A stretch of 64,000 nt of DNA from Mangrovicoccus algicola (lineage in GTDB: Bacteria > Pseudomonadota > Alphaproteobacteria > Rhodobacterales > Rhodobacteraceae): the NCBI RefSeq assembly GCF_014903745.1, contig NZ_JACVXA010000014.1, positions 23,202 to 87,201 of the forward strand. Direction: 5' to 3'. Made by a program: the position numbers and the translations under genes. Shown one piece after another: positions 56,191 through 64,000 of the stretch. How positions within the stretch are numbered: position 1 is the first letter of the stretch; each line of letters starts with the position of its first letter. Under the pieces are notes generated by a model. The model ran no database searches, was not told the DNA's origin, and saw only the letters and a list, made by a program, of their open reading frames with translations.

Positions 56191-56434
56191 GCGTCTGTCT
56201 TCCGAAGGGGCTGCTCGTTTGGATCGCCTTGCGATCCCACGCGGCAGCGCACGCCACATCCCCGATCCGGATGCTGCCGGGCCGGTAGCGCGCCGCGCGG
56301 GCCCGGTCAAGGCCCGGCCGCCCGCCGGCCGCGGGCAGGGCTTGCAGAGAGGCTGCCGCCGGGGCAGCGTCGGCCCCGAGACCATGAGGGGAGGACCGGG
56401 TGATGGGCAGGATGGACAGCAGCGGGGCAGGACG

Positions 56435-57262
56435 ATGACGGAGCCGCGTTTCGACAGGGTGCTGATCACCGGCGCCGCGGGGCGGCTGGGCACGGAATTG
56501 CGGCGCGGGCTGGCGCCCCTGGCGCGGGAATTGCGGCTGGCCGACCGCGCGCCGATCCTCGAGCTCCGCCCGAACGAAACGGCGATGATCTTCGACCTGG
56601 CGGATGAGGCGGCCTGTCACGCCGCCTGCGCCGGGGTGGATGCGGTGGTGCATTTCGGCGGCACCCCGCATGAGGCGCCCTGGGCCGAGATCCTCGACAG
56701 TTCGATCCGCGGCTCCTACCACATCTACGAGGGCGCGCGGCGCGCGGGGGTCCGGCGCATCGTCTATGCCTCTTCGGTTCATGCGGTCGGGTTCCACCGG
56801 CTGGAGGACCATGTCGATGCCGCCGCGCCGGTCCGGCCCGACAGCCTCTACGGCGTTTCCAAATGCTTCACCGAGGCGCTGGCGCGGCTCTACTGGGACA
56901 AGTTCGGGATCGAGAGCGCCTGCCTGCGCATCTTTTCCTCCTTCCCCGAACCCGGCGACCGGCGCAACCTGTGGTCCTGGCTGAGCTTCGGCGACTGCGT
57001 GCGGCTGGTGGAGGCGGCGCTGACCGCGCCGCGGGTCGGCCATACGATCGCCTTCGGCATGTCCGACAATCCGGTGAAGCCGGTGGATGACCGGCTGGCG
57101 CGGCATCTGGGCTTCGTGCCGCAGGACGGCACCGCGCCCTTCCGTGCCAGGGTGGAGGCGGCGGTGCCCCCCGGCGATCCGGCGGCGCCGTCGGTCATGT
57201 ATCTGGGCGGGCGCATCTGCGCGGCCGGCCATCCGGAGGACCGCGATGAGGGACAGCTATGA
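56435..57262 (+). CDS. udh-like: Uronate dehydrogenase-like NAD-dependent epimerase/dehydratase
   Basis: A 275-residue extended SDR. The start VLITGAAGRLGTELRRGLAP, the mid-region YASSVHAVG and the catalytic YGVSKCF follow the pattern of bacterial uronate dehydrogenase (Udh), which oxidises glucuronate or galacturonate to the aldarolactone. It overlaps the next flavoenzyme gene by 17 bp and lies upstream of a galactofuranose-type importer, so a uronate or related sugar acid pathway is plausible. The region that binds the uronate is less conserved, so substrate is uncertain. Confidence 0.8.
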   Translation: MTEPRFDRVLITGAAGRLGTELRRGLAPLARELRLADRAPILELRPNETAMIFDLADEAACHAACAGVDAVVHFGGTPHEAPWAEILDSSIRGSYHIYEGARRAGVRRIVYASSVHAVGFHRLEDHVDAAAPVRPDSLYGVSKCFTEALARLYWDKFGIESACLRIFSSFPEPGDRRNLWSWLSFGDCVRLVEAALTAPRVGHTIAFGMSDNPVKPVDDRLARHLGFVPQDGTAPFRARVEAAVPPGDPAAPSVMYLGGRICAAGHPEDRDEGQL

Positions 57263-58451
57263 CGTCGTGATCGTCGGCGGGGCGGTGATCGGATCGGCCG
57301 TCGCGCATTACCTGACGGCCGATCCCGCCTTCGATGGACGCGTGCTGGTGGTGGAGCGCGATCCGACCTATTCGCGCGCCTCCACGGCTCTGTCTGCCTC
57401 CGGGATCCGCGTGCAGTTCTCCACGGCGCTCAACGTGCGTATCAGCCAGTACGGGGCGGAGGTCATCCGCGGTTTCGCCGATGCGATGGCGGTGGCGGAT
57501 GACCGGCCCGACCTGAATTTCCGCGAGGCGGGATACCTGTATCTGGCGGGGAGCCCGGCGCAGGAGGCGGCGCTGCGCGGCGCGCATGAGGTGCAGCGCG
57601 GCTGTGGCGCCGATGTCGTGCTGTGGTCCCCGGCGGAGCTGGCGGCGGCCTTCCCGCATCTGCGGACCGAGGGGATCCGCCTGGCCTCCTACGGGCGTTC
57701 GGGCGAGGGCTGGTTCTCCAATACCGGGATGATGAACGGGTTCCGCGCGAAGGCCCGTGCCGCGGGGGCGGAGTATCTGCGCGACGAGGTGACGGGCGTG
57801 ACCTGCGCGGGGGGGCGCGTGACGGGGGTGCGGCTGGGCTCGGGGCGGCAGGTGGCGGCCGGCTGGGTTGTCAACTGTGCCGGGCCGCGCGCGGCGGAGG
57901 TGGCGCGCATGGCCGGGCTGGATCTTCCGGTGGAACGGCGCAAGCGGACGGTGTTCGTCTTCGACTGCCAGTCCAGCCCCGAGGGCAGCGCGCATGTGGC
58001 AGGCGGTCGCCTGCCCCTGATGATCGACCCGACCGGCGTCTATGTCCGGCCCGAGGGGCGGTATTTCCTGGCCGGCGCCGCGCCCGCGGAGGATCCGGCC
58101 GTGGAGGCGGATGATTTCGAGCCGCGCCACGCGGAATTCGAGGAGGTCATCTGGCCCGCGCTGGCCGCGCGCTCGCCCGCCTTCGAGGCGATCCGGCAGC
58201 TGAACATGTGGGCGGGCCATTACGCGATGAATGCGCTGGACTGCAACGCGATCATCGGGCCGCATCCCGCGCTGCCGAATTTCGTCCTTGCCAACGGCTT
58301 CTCCGGCCATGGGCTGCAGCAGGCCCCGGCAACCGGCCGCGCCGTGGCCGAGCGGATCGTGCATGGCCGCTATCTGAGCCTGGATTTCACGGAGCTTGGC
58401 GCGGAGCGCGTGCTGGAGCGCCGTGCCCTGCCCGAGCACGCAATCATCTGA
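57246..58451 (+). CDS. DAO-family FAD-dependent oxidoreductase
   Basis: A 401-residue flavoenzyme of the D-amino-acid oxidase / sarcosine-dimethylglycine dehydrogenase family. FAD motif VVIVGGAVIGSAVAHYL is at the start, S-A-S-G-I-R-V-Q-F lies near residue 55, and the C-terminal FVLANGFSGHGLQQAPATG closes the FAD site. It oxidises a C-N or C-O bond of a small substrate. Translationally coupled to the Udh-like gene. A hairpin after its stop separates it from the importer genes. Confidence 0.85.
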   Translation: MRDSYDVVIVGGAVIGSAVAHYLTADPAFDGRVLVVERDPTYSRASTALSASGIRVQFSTALNVRISQYGAEVIRGFADAMAVADDRPDLNFREAGYLYLAGSPAQEAALRGAHEVQRGCGADVVLWSPAELAAAFPHLRTEGIRLASYGRSGEGWFSNTGMMNGFRAKARAAGAEYLRDEVTGVTCAGGRVTGVRLGSGRQVAAGWVVNCAGPRAAEVARMAGLDLPVERRKRTVFVFDCQSSPEGSAHVAGGRLPLMIDPTGVYVRPEGRYFLAGAAPAEDPAVEADDFEPRHAEFEEVIWPALAARSPAFEAIRQLNMWAGHYAMNALDCNAIIGPHPALPNFVLANGFSGHGLQQAPATGRAVAERIVHGRYLSLDFTELGAERVLERRALPEHAII

Positions 58452-58572
58452 GCGGGCGGACCGGCGCCTGTTCCGCGCTCCGGTCCATACATGCGACAAA
58501 ACGCTTGCAAAAGTCATAAAGTAATACTTAACTCTTCTCAAAAAAGACCAAGAAGACCACCAAGGGAGGAAG
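58452..58572 (+). promoter_or_regulatory. Hairpin and promoter region ahead of the ytfQ-type operon
   Basis: An inverted repeat GGACCGG (58458-58464) / CCGGTCC (58480-58486) with a 15-base loop follows the flavoenzyme stop. After it, 58490-58560 is AT-rich (including TTGCAAAAGTCATAAAGTAA) and likely holds the operon promoter. The FadR-type regulator at the operon end is a candidate to act here. Confidence 0.45.
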
Positions 58573-59526
58573 ATGATGACACTGAAGGCGACGCTCCTTG
58601 CGGGCGCCGTCGCGCTGGCCCCAATGGCCGCGGCGGCGGATATGACCATCGGCTTTTCGCAGATCGGCTCGGAATCGGGCTGGCGCGCGGCCGAGACCAC
58701 GGTGACCCGGCAGCAGGCCGAAAGCCGCGGCATCGAGCTGAAATTCGCCGATGCCCAGCAGAAGCAGGAAAACCAGATCAAGGCGCTGCGCGGCTTCATC
58801 GCCCAGGGCGTCGACGGCATCCTGCTGGCGCCGGTCGTGGCGACCGGCTGGGACGACGTGCTGGAGGAGGCCAAGGAGGCCGACATCCCCGTGATCCTGA
58901 TGGACCGCATGGTCGATGCCGACAAGAGCCTGTACCTGACCGCCGTCACCTCGGACCTCGTGCATGAGGGCCGCGTCGCCGGCGAATGGCTGGCCGAGGA
59001 GATGGCCGGGGAACCGTGCCGCATCGTCGAGCTGCAGGGCACCACGGGATCCTCGCCCGCCATCGACCGCAAGACCGGGTTCGAGCAGGGCATCGCCGAT
59101 CACGACAACCTGGAGATCGTGCGCAGCCAGACCGGCGATTTCACCCGTGCCCAGGGCAAGGTGGTGATGGAGAGCTTCCTCAAGGCCGAGGGGGGCGAAA
59201 ACATCTGCGCGCTCTACGCCCATAATGACGACATGGCGGTGGGGGCGATCCAGGCGATCAAGGAGGCGGGGCTGACCCCCGGCGAGGATATCCGCATCGT
59301 CGCCATCGACGCGGTGCCCGATGCGCATCTGGCCATCGCCAATGGCGAGATGAATGCCACGATCGAGCTGACGCCGAACATGGCGGGTCCGGCGCTGGAT
59401 GCGCTGGAGGCCTATCTGGCCAGCGGCACCGAGCCGGAGAAGTGGATCCAGACGGAATCGCGGCTCTATACCGGCGCGGACGACAACATGGCCGTCTACG
59501 AGGAAAAGAAGAGCCTCGGATACTGA
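58573..59526 (+). CDS. ytfQ: YtfQ-like galactofuranose-type substrate-binding protein
   Basis: A 317-residue periplasmic binding protein. After a signal peptide ending MAAAAD, the sequence GFSQIGSESGWRAAET, then QQKQENQIKALRGFIAQGVD, APVVATGWDDVL, ELQGTTGSSPAIDRKTGF and YAHNDDMAVGAIQAIKEAG follow E. coli YtfQ almost word for word. YtfQ binds galactofuranose and related furanose sugars. GGGAGGA precedes two possible ATGs (58573, 58576). First gene of a five-gene unit. Confidence 0.93.
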   Translation: MMTLKATLLAGAVALAPMAAAADMTIGFSQIGSESGWRAAETTVTRQQAESRGIELKFADAQQKQENQIKALRGFIAQGVDGILLAPVVATGWDDVLEEAKEADIPVILMDRMVDADKSLYLTAVTSDLVHEGRVAGEWLAEEMAGEPCRIVELQGTTGSSPAIDRKTGFEQGIADHDNLEIVRSQTGDFTRAQGKVVMESFLKAEGGENICALYAHNDDMAVGAIQAIKEAGLTPGEDIRIVAIDAVPDAHLAIANGEMNATIELTPNMAGPALDALEAYLASGTEPEKWIQTESRLYTGADDNMAVYEEKKSLGY

Positions 59527-59540
59527 TCCGGGGCCCGTCG

Positions 59541-59567
59541 TCCCCGCGCGTCCCGTGCGCGCGGGGA
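59541..59567 (+). terminator. Intercistronic hairpin between ytfQ and ytfR
   Basis: A perfect 10-bp inverted repeat TCCCCGCGCG / CGCGCGGGGA with a 7-base loop lies 14 bp after the ytfQ stop. It probably protects or partly terminates the ytfQ transcript, raising binding-protein output relative to the membrane components. Confidence 0.6.
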
Positions 59568-59602
59568 GTGTCCTTTCCCGCCCGAGATACCAGGAGACCG
59601 CC

Positions 59603-61114
59603 ATGACGGATCCCGTCCGGCCGGTGCTGCAGGCGCGCGGCATCACCAAGTTCTTTCCCGGCGCCATCGCGCTGGCCGATGTCGACCTGACGCTCATGCC
59701 GGGCGAGGTCCATGCCCTGCTGGGCGAGAACGGGGCGGGCAAGTCGACGCTGATCAAGTGCCTGACCGGCGCGTATTCCCGCGATGGCGGGACGATCCGG
59801 CTGGACGGGCGCCCGATCGATCCGGGATCGACCGAGGACAGCCAGAGGCTCGGCATCGGCACCGTCTACCAGGAGGTCAACCTGCTGCCCAACCTGACCG
59901 TGGCGGAGAACCTGTTCCTGGGGCGGCAGCCGCGGCGCTGGGGGCTGATCTCGCGGCGGCGCATGGCGGCGGAGGCGGAGGCGCTCCTGGCGGGATACGG
60001 GCTGAAGATCGACGTGCGCGAACCGCTGGCGGCCTATTCGGTGGCGGTCCAGCAGGTCGTGGCCATCGCGCGGGCGGCCGAGATGTCGGGCCGCGTGCTG
60101 ATCCTCGACGAGCCGACCGCCAGCCTCGATGCGGGCGAGGTGGAGCTGGTCTTCTCGGTCATCCGGCGGCTGAGGGCGCGGGGGCTGGCCATCGTGTTCA
60201 TCACCCATTTCCTCGACCAGGTCTTCGCCATCTGCGACCGGGCGACCGTGCTGAGGAACGGCCATGTCGTGGGCAGCCGGGACCTGGCCGATGCCACCCC
60301 GCGCGACATCGTCCACCTGATGCTGGGCCGTCAGCTGGAAACCGAGATGCGGCTGTCCCATGGCGGCGCGGCCGGTCCGGTCCTGGCCGAGATCGAGGAT
60401 TTGGGGCGGCGCGGCACGCTGGCGCCCTTCTCGCTGAGCATCCGCGAGGGCGAGGTGATCGGGCTGGCCGGGCTGCTGGGCGCCGGGCGGACCGAAACGG
60501 CCAGCCTGATCTTCGGCGCGATCCAGGCCGACCAGGGCCGCATCCGGCTTGGCGGGCGCGACCTGGCGCTGCGCGGACCGCGCGACGCCATCGCCGCGGG
60601 CATCGCGCTGTGCCCGGAGGACCGCAAGGCCGACGGCATCATCGGCGACCTGTCGGTGCGCGAGAACATCATCCTGGCGCTGCAGGCGCGGCAGGGCTGG
60701 GCGCGGCCGCTGTCGCGGGGCAGGGCGGAAGAGATCGCCCAGGGCTACCTGCGCGCGCTGGACATCCGCGCGGCCAGCCTCGACATGCCGATCCGGCTGC
60801 TGTCGGGGGGCAATCAGCAGAAGGCCTTGCTGGCGCGGTGGCTGGCGACGGAGCCGCGGCTGCTGATCCTCGACGAGCCGACCCGCGGCATCGATGTGGG
60901 TGCCCATGCCGAGATCCTGCACCTGATCGAGACGCTGCGCGCCGGGGGCATGGCGCTGATCGTGGCCTCCTCCGAAATGGAGGAGCTGGCCGCCGCCGCC
61001 TCGCGCGTGCTGGTGCTGCGCGACCGGGTGCAGGTCGCCGAGCTGGAGGGCCGGGCCATCACCTCGGAGAACATCGTCCGGGCGATCGCCGACGAGGAAA
61101 GGGAGGTGGCCTGA
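59603..61114 (+). CDS. ytfR: YtfR-like sugar ABC ATPase (two nucleotide-binding domains)
   Basis: A 503-residue fused ATPase. The first domain has Walker A GENGAGKST and Walker B VLILDEPTASLD. The second has a degenerate Walker A (GLLGAGRTE) but an intact signature LSGGNQQKALLARWL and LLILDEPTRGID. This layout is usual for ribose/galactose/furanose importers. CAGGAGA precedes ATG 59603. Its stop overlaps the ytfT start (TGATG). Confidence 0.93.
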   Translation: MTDPVRPVLQARGITKFFPGAIALADVDLTLMPGEVHALLGENGAGKSTLIKCLTGAYSRDGGTIRLDGRPIDPGSTEDSQRLGIGTVYQEVNLLPNLTVAENLFLGRQPRRWGLISRRRMAAEAEALLAGYGLKIDVREPLAAYSVAVQQVVAIARAAEMSGRVLILDEPTASLDAGEVELVFSVIRRLRARGLAIVFITHFLDQVFAICDRATVLRNGHVVGSRDLADATPRDIVHLMLGRQLETEMRLSHGGAAGPVLAEIEDLGRRGTLAPFSLSIREGEVIGLAGLLGAGRTETASLIFGAIQADQGRIRLGGRDLALRGPRDAIAAGIALCPEDRKADGIIGDLSVRENIILALQARQGWARPLSRGRAEEIAQGYLRALDIRAASLDMPIRLLSGGNQQKALLARWLATEPRLLILDEPTRGIDVGAHAEILHLIETLRAGGMALIVASSEMEELAAAASRVLVLRDRVQVAELEGRAITSENIVRAIADEEREVA

Positions 61115-62163
61115 TGGCCCTGTCGCATGCGCCGCTGCGCCGCCTGGCGCCGCAGCTTGTCATCCTGGCGGCGGTCCTGCTGCTGAACCTGGCGGTCTTT
61201 CCGGATTTCTTCCGGGTGGAGTTCCAGAATGGCCGCCTGTTCGGCGGCATCATCGACGTGCTGAACCGCGGCGCGCCGACCGCGATCCTGGCCATCGGCA
61301 TGACGCTGGTGATCGGCACGCGCGGCATCGACCTGTCGGTGGGCGCGGTCATGGCGATCGCCGGGGCCTGCGCCGCCAAGATCGTCACGGACGGCCATGG
61401 CTGGGGCACGGCGCTGGCGGGCGCGCTGCTGGCGGGGGGGCTGTGCGGCATCTGGAACGGCGTGCTGGTCGCCTGGCTCAGGATCCAGCCCATCGTCGCC
61501 ACGCTGGTGCTGATGGTCGCCGGGCGGGGCATCGCCCAGCTGGTCACCGAGGGCACGATCCTGACCTTCCTGAACGAAGGGCTGATCCGGCTGGGGTCGG
61601 GCACCATCCTGGGGCTGCCGGTGCCGGTGGCCATCTGGATCGCGCTCGGCGCGGCCATGGCCTGGGGGGTGCGGCGCAGCGCGCTGGGGCTTCTGATCGA
61701 ATCCATCGGCATCAATGCCGCCGCGGCGCGGCTGGCGGGGATCAATGCGCGCGGCCTGCTGGTCTGCGTCTACCTGGTCTCGGGGCTCTGCGCGGCGCTG
61801 GCGGGGGTGATCGTCGCCGCCGACATCAAGGGGGCGGATGCCAACAATGCCGGGCTGTGGATGGAGCTGGACGCGATCCTGGCGGTGGTGATCGGCGGCA
61901 ATTCCCTGCTGGGCGGGCGGTTCTCGATCATCGCCTCGCTGCTGGGGGCGCTGATCATCCAGTCGGTCAATTCGGCGATACTGCTTTCGGGCATGCCGCC
62001 CGAGTTCAACCTTGTCATCAAGGCGGTGCTGATCCTCGCCATCCTGGTGATCCAGTCCCCGCGGATCGGCCACTGGATCTACATCCTGCGCGCCTCCGGC
62101 GGCGATCCCGCCCCCGGCCGCGCCCCGCGCGGCGGCGCGCATGCCAAGGAGACCGCAAGATGA
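61114..62163 (+). CDS. ytfT: YtfT-like sugar ABC permease
   Basis: A 349-residue RbsC-type permease with about ten hydrophobic segments. The motif GMTLVIGTRGIDLSVGAVMA is the family's hallmark, and IGGNSLLGGRFSIIASLLGA lies in the C-terminal third. First permease of the galactofuranose-type importer; it overlaps the next permease by four bases. Confidence 0.92.
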   Translation: MALSHAPLRRLAPQLVILAAVLLLNLAVFPDFFRVEFQNGRLFGGIIDVLNRGAPTAILAIGMTLVIGTRGIDLSVGAVMAIAGACAAKIVTDGHGWGTALAGALLAGGLCGIWNGVLVAWLRIQPIVATLVLMVAGRGIAQLVTEGTILTFLNEGLIRLGSGTILGLPVPVAIWIALGAAMAWGVRRSALGLLIESIGINAAAARLAGINARGLLVCVYLVSGLCAALAGVIVAADIKGADANNAGLWMELDAILAVVIGGNSLLGGRFSIIASLLGALIIQSVNSAILLSGMPPEFNLVIKAVLILAILVIQSPRIGHWIYILRASGGDPAPGRAPRGGAHAKETAR

Positions 62164-63152
62164 TCCGTTCCACCAGCCTGCCGCTGATCGTGACGCTGGT
62201 CACCTTCGTCATTGCCTATGCGCTGTGTGCCTCGGCCTATCCGGCGATGCTGTCCAGCCGCGTCGTGGCAAACCTGCTGACCGACAACGCCTTCCTCGGG
62301 ATCGCCGCCGTCGGCATGACCTTCGTCATCCTCTCGGGCGGGATCGACCTGTCGGTGGGGTCGGTCATCGCCTTCACCGGGGTCTTCCTGGCGGTGGTCC
62401 TGCGCGACACCTCCCTTCACCCGCTGGCGGCCTTCGCCCTGGTGCTGGCATTGACCGCCGGTTTCGGGGCGGCGATGGGGGCGGTGATCCATTTCCTGGA
62501 AATGCCCGCCTTCATCGTCACCCTGGCCGGCATGTTCCTGGCCCGGGGCGCGGCCTATGTGCTGTCGGTGGACAGCGTGCCGATCACCCACGAGTTCTGC
62601 GACTGGCTGCAGGACATCTACTGGAAAGCCCCCTCCGGCGGGCGGTTCCGCCTCGCGGGGGGCGTGATGGTGGCGGTGTTCCTCGGCGCCATCCTGGTCG
62701 CGCATCGCACGCGGTTCGGACAGAACGTCTATGCCATCGGCGGCGGGGCGCGGACCGCGCGGCTGATGGGCGTGCCGCTGGCGCGCACCACGATCGGCAT
62801 CTACGCGATCTCGGGCGGGCTGTCGGGGCTGGCGGGCATCGTCTTCGCGCTTTACACCTCGGCGGGCTATTCGCTGGCCGCGGTGGGGGTGGAGCTCGAC
62901 GCCATCGCCGCGGTGGTGATCGGCGGCACGCTGCTGACCGGCGGCAGCGGCTTCGTCGCCGGAACCTTCTTCGGCATCCTGATCATGGGGCTGATCCAGA
63001 CCTATATCGTTTTCGACGGGACACTTTCGAGCTGGTGGACCAAGATCGTCATCGGGGCGCTGCTCTTCACCTTCATCCTGCTGCAAAAGGGGCTGACTTG
63101 GGCAACGACGATCCGCAGAAGACCGGCAGCTGGCTCGCCCACGCCCTCATGA
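62160..63152 (+). CDS. yjfF: YjfF-like sugar ABC permease
   Basis: A 330-residue RbsC-type permease with GMTFVILSGGIDLSVGSVIA near residue 60 and IGGTLLTGGSGFVAGTFFG near residue 260. With the YtfT-like protein it forms the heteromeric pore, as in E. coli YtfT/YjfF. Its stop overlaps the start of the regulator gene (ATGA at 63149-63152). Confidence 0.92.
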   Translation: MIRSTSLPLIVTLVTFVIAYALCASAYPAMLSSRVVANLLTDNAFLGIAAVGMTFVILSGGIDLSVGSVIAFTGVFLAVVLRDTSLHPLAAFALVLALTAGFGAAMGAVIHFLEMPAFIVTLAGMFLARGAAYVLSVDSVPITHEFCDWLQDIYWKAPSGGRFRLAGGVMVAVFLGAILVAHRTRFGQNVYAIGGGARTARLMGVPLARTTIGIYAISGGLSGLAGIVFALYTSAGYSLAAVGVELDAIAAVVIGGTLLTGGSGFVAGTFFGILIMGLIQTYIVFDGTLSSWWTKIVIGALLFTFILLQKGLTWATTIRRRPAAGSPTPS

Positions 63153-63877
63153 GCCTCGCTACCCCCGGCGGGCGGGCGGCGCGCGCCTCGAGCCATACCG
63201 ATTTCGTGGTCGAGCAGTTGGGCCGCGCCATCGTCGCCGGGGAGTACCCGTCCGAGACCATGATCCCCCTCGATCCCGACCTGTGCGAGATGTTCGACGT
63301 CTCGCGCACCGTCGTGCGCGAGGCCAAGAAGACCCTGATCGCCAAGGGGCTGATCCAGTCCAAGGCCAAGGTCGGCACCCATGTGCGCGATGCCGAGGCC
63401 TGGAACATGTTCGACGAGGACGTTCTGCGCTGGCATGCGGGGCTGCGCAATGCCGGGGCCTTCTATGACGAGCTTTTCGAGATGCGGCTGATCTTCGAGC
63501 CCGCCGCGGCCGGGCAGGCGGCGCTGCGGACCAATGCCCGGGGCTGCGACCGGCTGTTCCGCCTGGCCGATGCCCTGGCCGCGGCCCCGGGGCGGGCGGA
63601 TTTCGCGGTGGCCGATTACGAGTTCCACCGCGAGGTGCTGCGGCTGTCGGGGAACCGGTTCCTGCTGTCGCTGGGCGACATGGTGCAGACGGCGCTCTAC
63701 GCGCTGTTCCTGGCCGAGGCGCAGCGCTTCTTTCCCGAAGGCGCCCAGACCGTCGCGGCACGCCATCGCGACATCGCGGCCGCCATCTGCCACGGAGATG
63801 CCGCGGCGGCGCGCCGGAGCATGCGGCGGGTGATCGAGGATGGCTATGCCCGGGTCAATGGCGGGAGCCGGGTCTGA
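63149..63877 (+). CDS. GntR family (FadR subfamily) transcriptional regulator
   Basis: A 242-residue FadR-type regulator. The winged helix is near the start (LGRAIVAGEYPSETMIPL, then FDVSRTVVREAKKTLIAKGL), followed by an all-helical FCD effector domain with metal-ligand-type residues (FHREVLRLSGN, and ARHRDIAAAI near the end). ATG 63149 is chosen; TTG 63098 is an alternative. It is the last gene of the importer unit, so it is probably the local sugar- or sugar-acid-responsive repressor. FCD regulators often sense uronates or aldonates. Confidence 0.87.
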   Translation: MSLATPGGRAARASSHTDFVVEQLGRAIVAGEYPSETMIPLDPDLCEMFDVSRTVVREAKKTLIAKGLIQSKAKVGTHVRDAEAWNMFDEDVLRWHAGLRNAGAFYDELFEMRLIFEPAAAGQAALRTNARGCDRLFRLADALAAAPGRADFAVADYEFHREVLRLSGNRFLLSLGDMVQTALYALFLAEAQRFFPEGAQTVAARHRDIAAAICHGDAAAARRSMRRVIEDGYARVNGGSRV

Positions 63878-64000
63878 CACGACCGCGCAATCAACATCTG
63901 GCACGTTCTGCCTTGCCTCGTACATATTTTGTGCGGCGGCTTTGCCTCTCCCTACGTCACCTGTCTTTTTTTGCGATTTCGGCGAGAATCGCGTTGCGGG
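63878..64000 (+). other. Intergenic end of window
   Basis: The last 123 bp contain no gene that can be supported. It is AT-richer near 63910-63935 (CGTACATATTTTGTGCGG), and may hold a promoter or operator for a gene beyond the window, or a FadR-type site. Confidence 0.3.

Overview
The window reads as high-GC alphaproteobacterial DNA. It has dense codon bias toward GC-ending codons, short intergenic gaps, ATGA-type stop/start overlaps and many ABC importers. The gene families (BioMNY, an alphaproteobacterial-size PEP carboxylase, a plasmid-type Rep/ParA/ParB module, LIV and polyamine-type importers) suggest a Rhodobacterales member of the Paracoccus/Rhodobacter kind. No rRNA, tRNA, CRISPR array, transposase or phage gene was seen. 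The window holds a complete replication/partition module (about 23.98-28.37 kb) beside core metabolic genes (nadA, nadB, ppc, rlmN). This points to a secondary chromosome (chromid) or megaplasmid rather than the main chromosome.

Layout: 0-7 kb carries two M20 amidohydrolases, a nitrilase-type amidase and a complete LIV-type ABC importer. 7-12.5 kb carries a TSUP permease, nadB-nadA, and a divergent LysR/YeiH pair. 12.5-21.2 kb is a PotABCD-like importer with an SDR and an isochorismatase-like hydrolase on the minus strand, divergent from a kinase plus class-III PLP enzyme pair, with a DeoR regulator. The PLP enzyme carries motifs of the phospholyase branch (ethanolamine-phosphate / 5-phosphohydroxylysine lyases). 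21.2-24 kb is ppc. 24-28.4 kb is parB-parA divergent from a Rep_3-like initiator, with seven iterons, an AT-rich segment and three copies of a 14-base-conserved dyad (possible parS). 28.3-32.5 kb is bioMNY and katG.

From 32.7 kb the window is mostly sugar catabolism. A LacI repressor diverges from a nine-gene operon (ABC importer, two TIM-barrel isomerases, two Gfo/Idh/MocA dehydrogenases and a beta-propeller protein), with two mirror-image 14-bp operators between them. Next come a THI5-like binding protein with a Rieske oxygenase, a LysR regulator diverging from a second sugar importer, and a further Gfo/Idh dehydrogenase. An RTX calcium-binding secreted protein, rlmN and a TPR-methyltransferase follow. 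The last block is a uronate-dehydrogenase-like gene, a DAO-family flavoenzyme, a ytfQ-ytfR-ytfT-yjfF galactofuranose-type importer and a FadR-type regulator.

The overall theme is scavenging: six ABC importers, each beside matching oxidoreductases, hydrolases and a local regulator. The best candidates for undescribed biology are the kinase/phospholyase amine pathway, the LacI-controlled sugar operon with its cytoplasmic propeller, and the partition-site candidates around the origin. All functional statements come from reading motifs and gene order; no database search was run.
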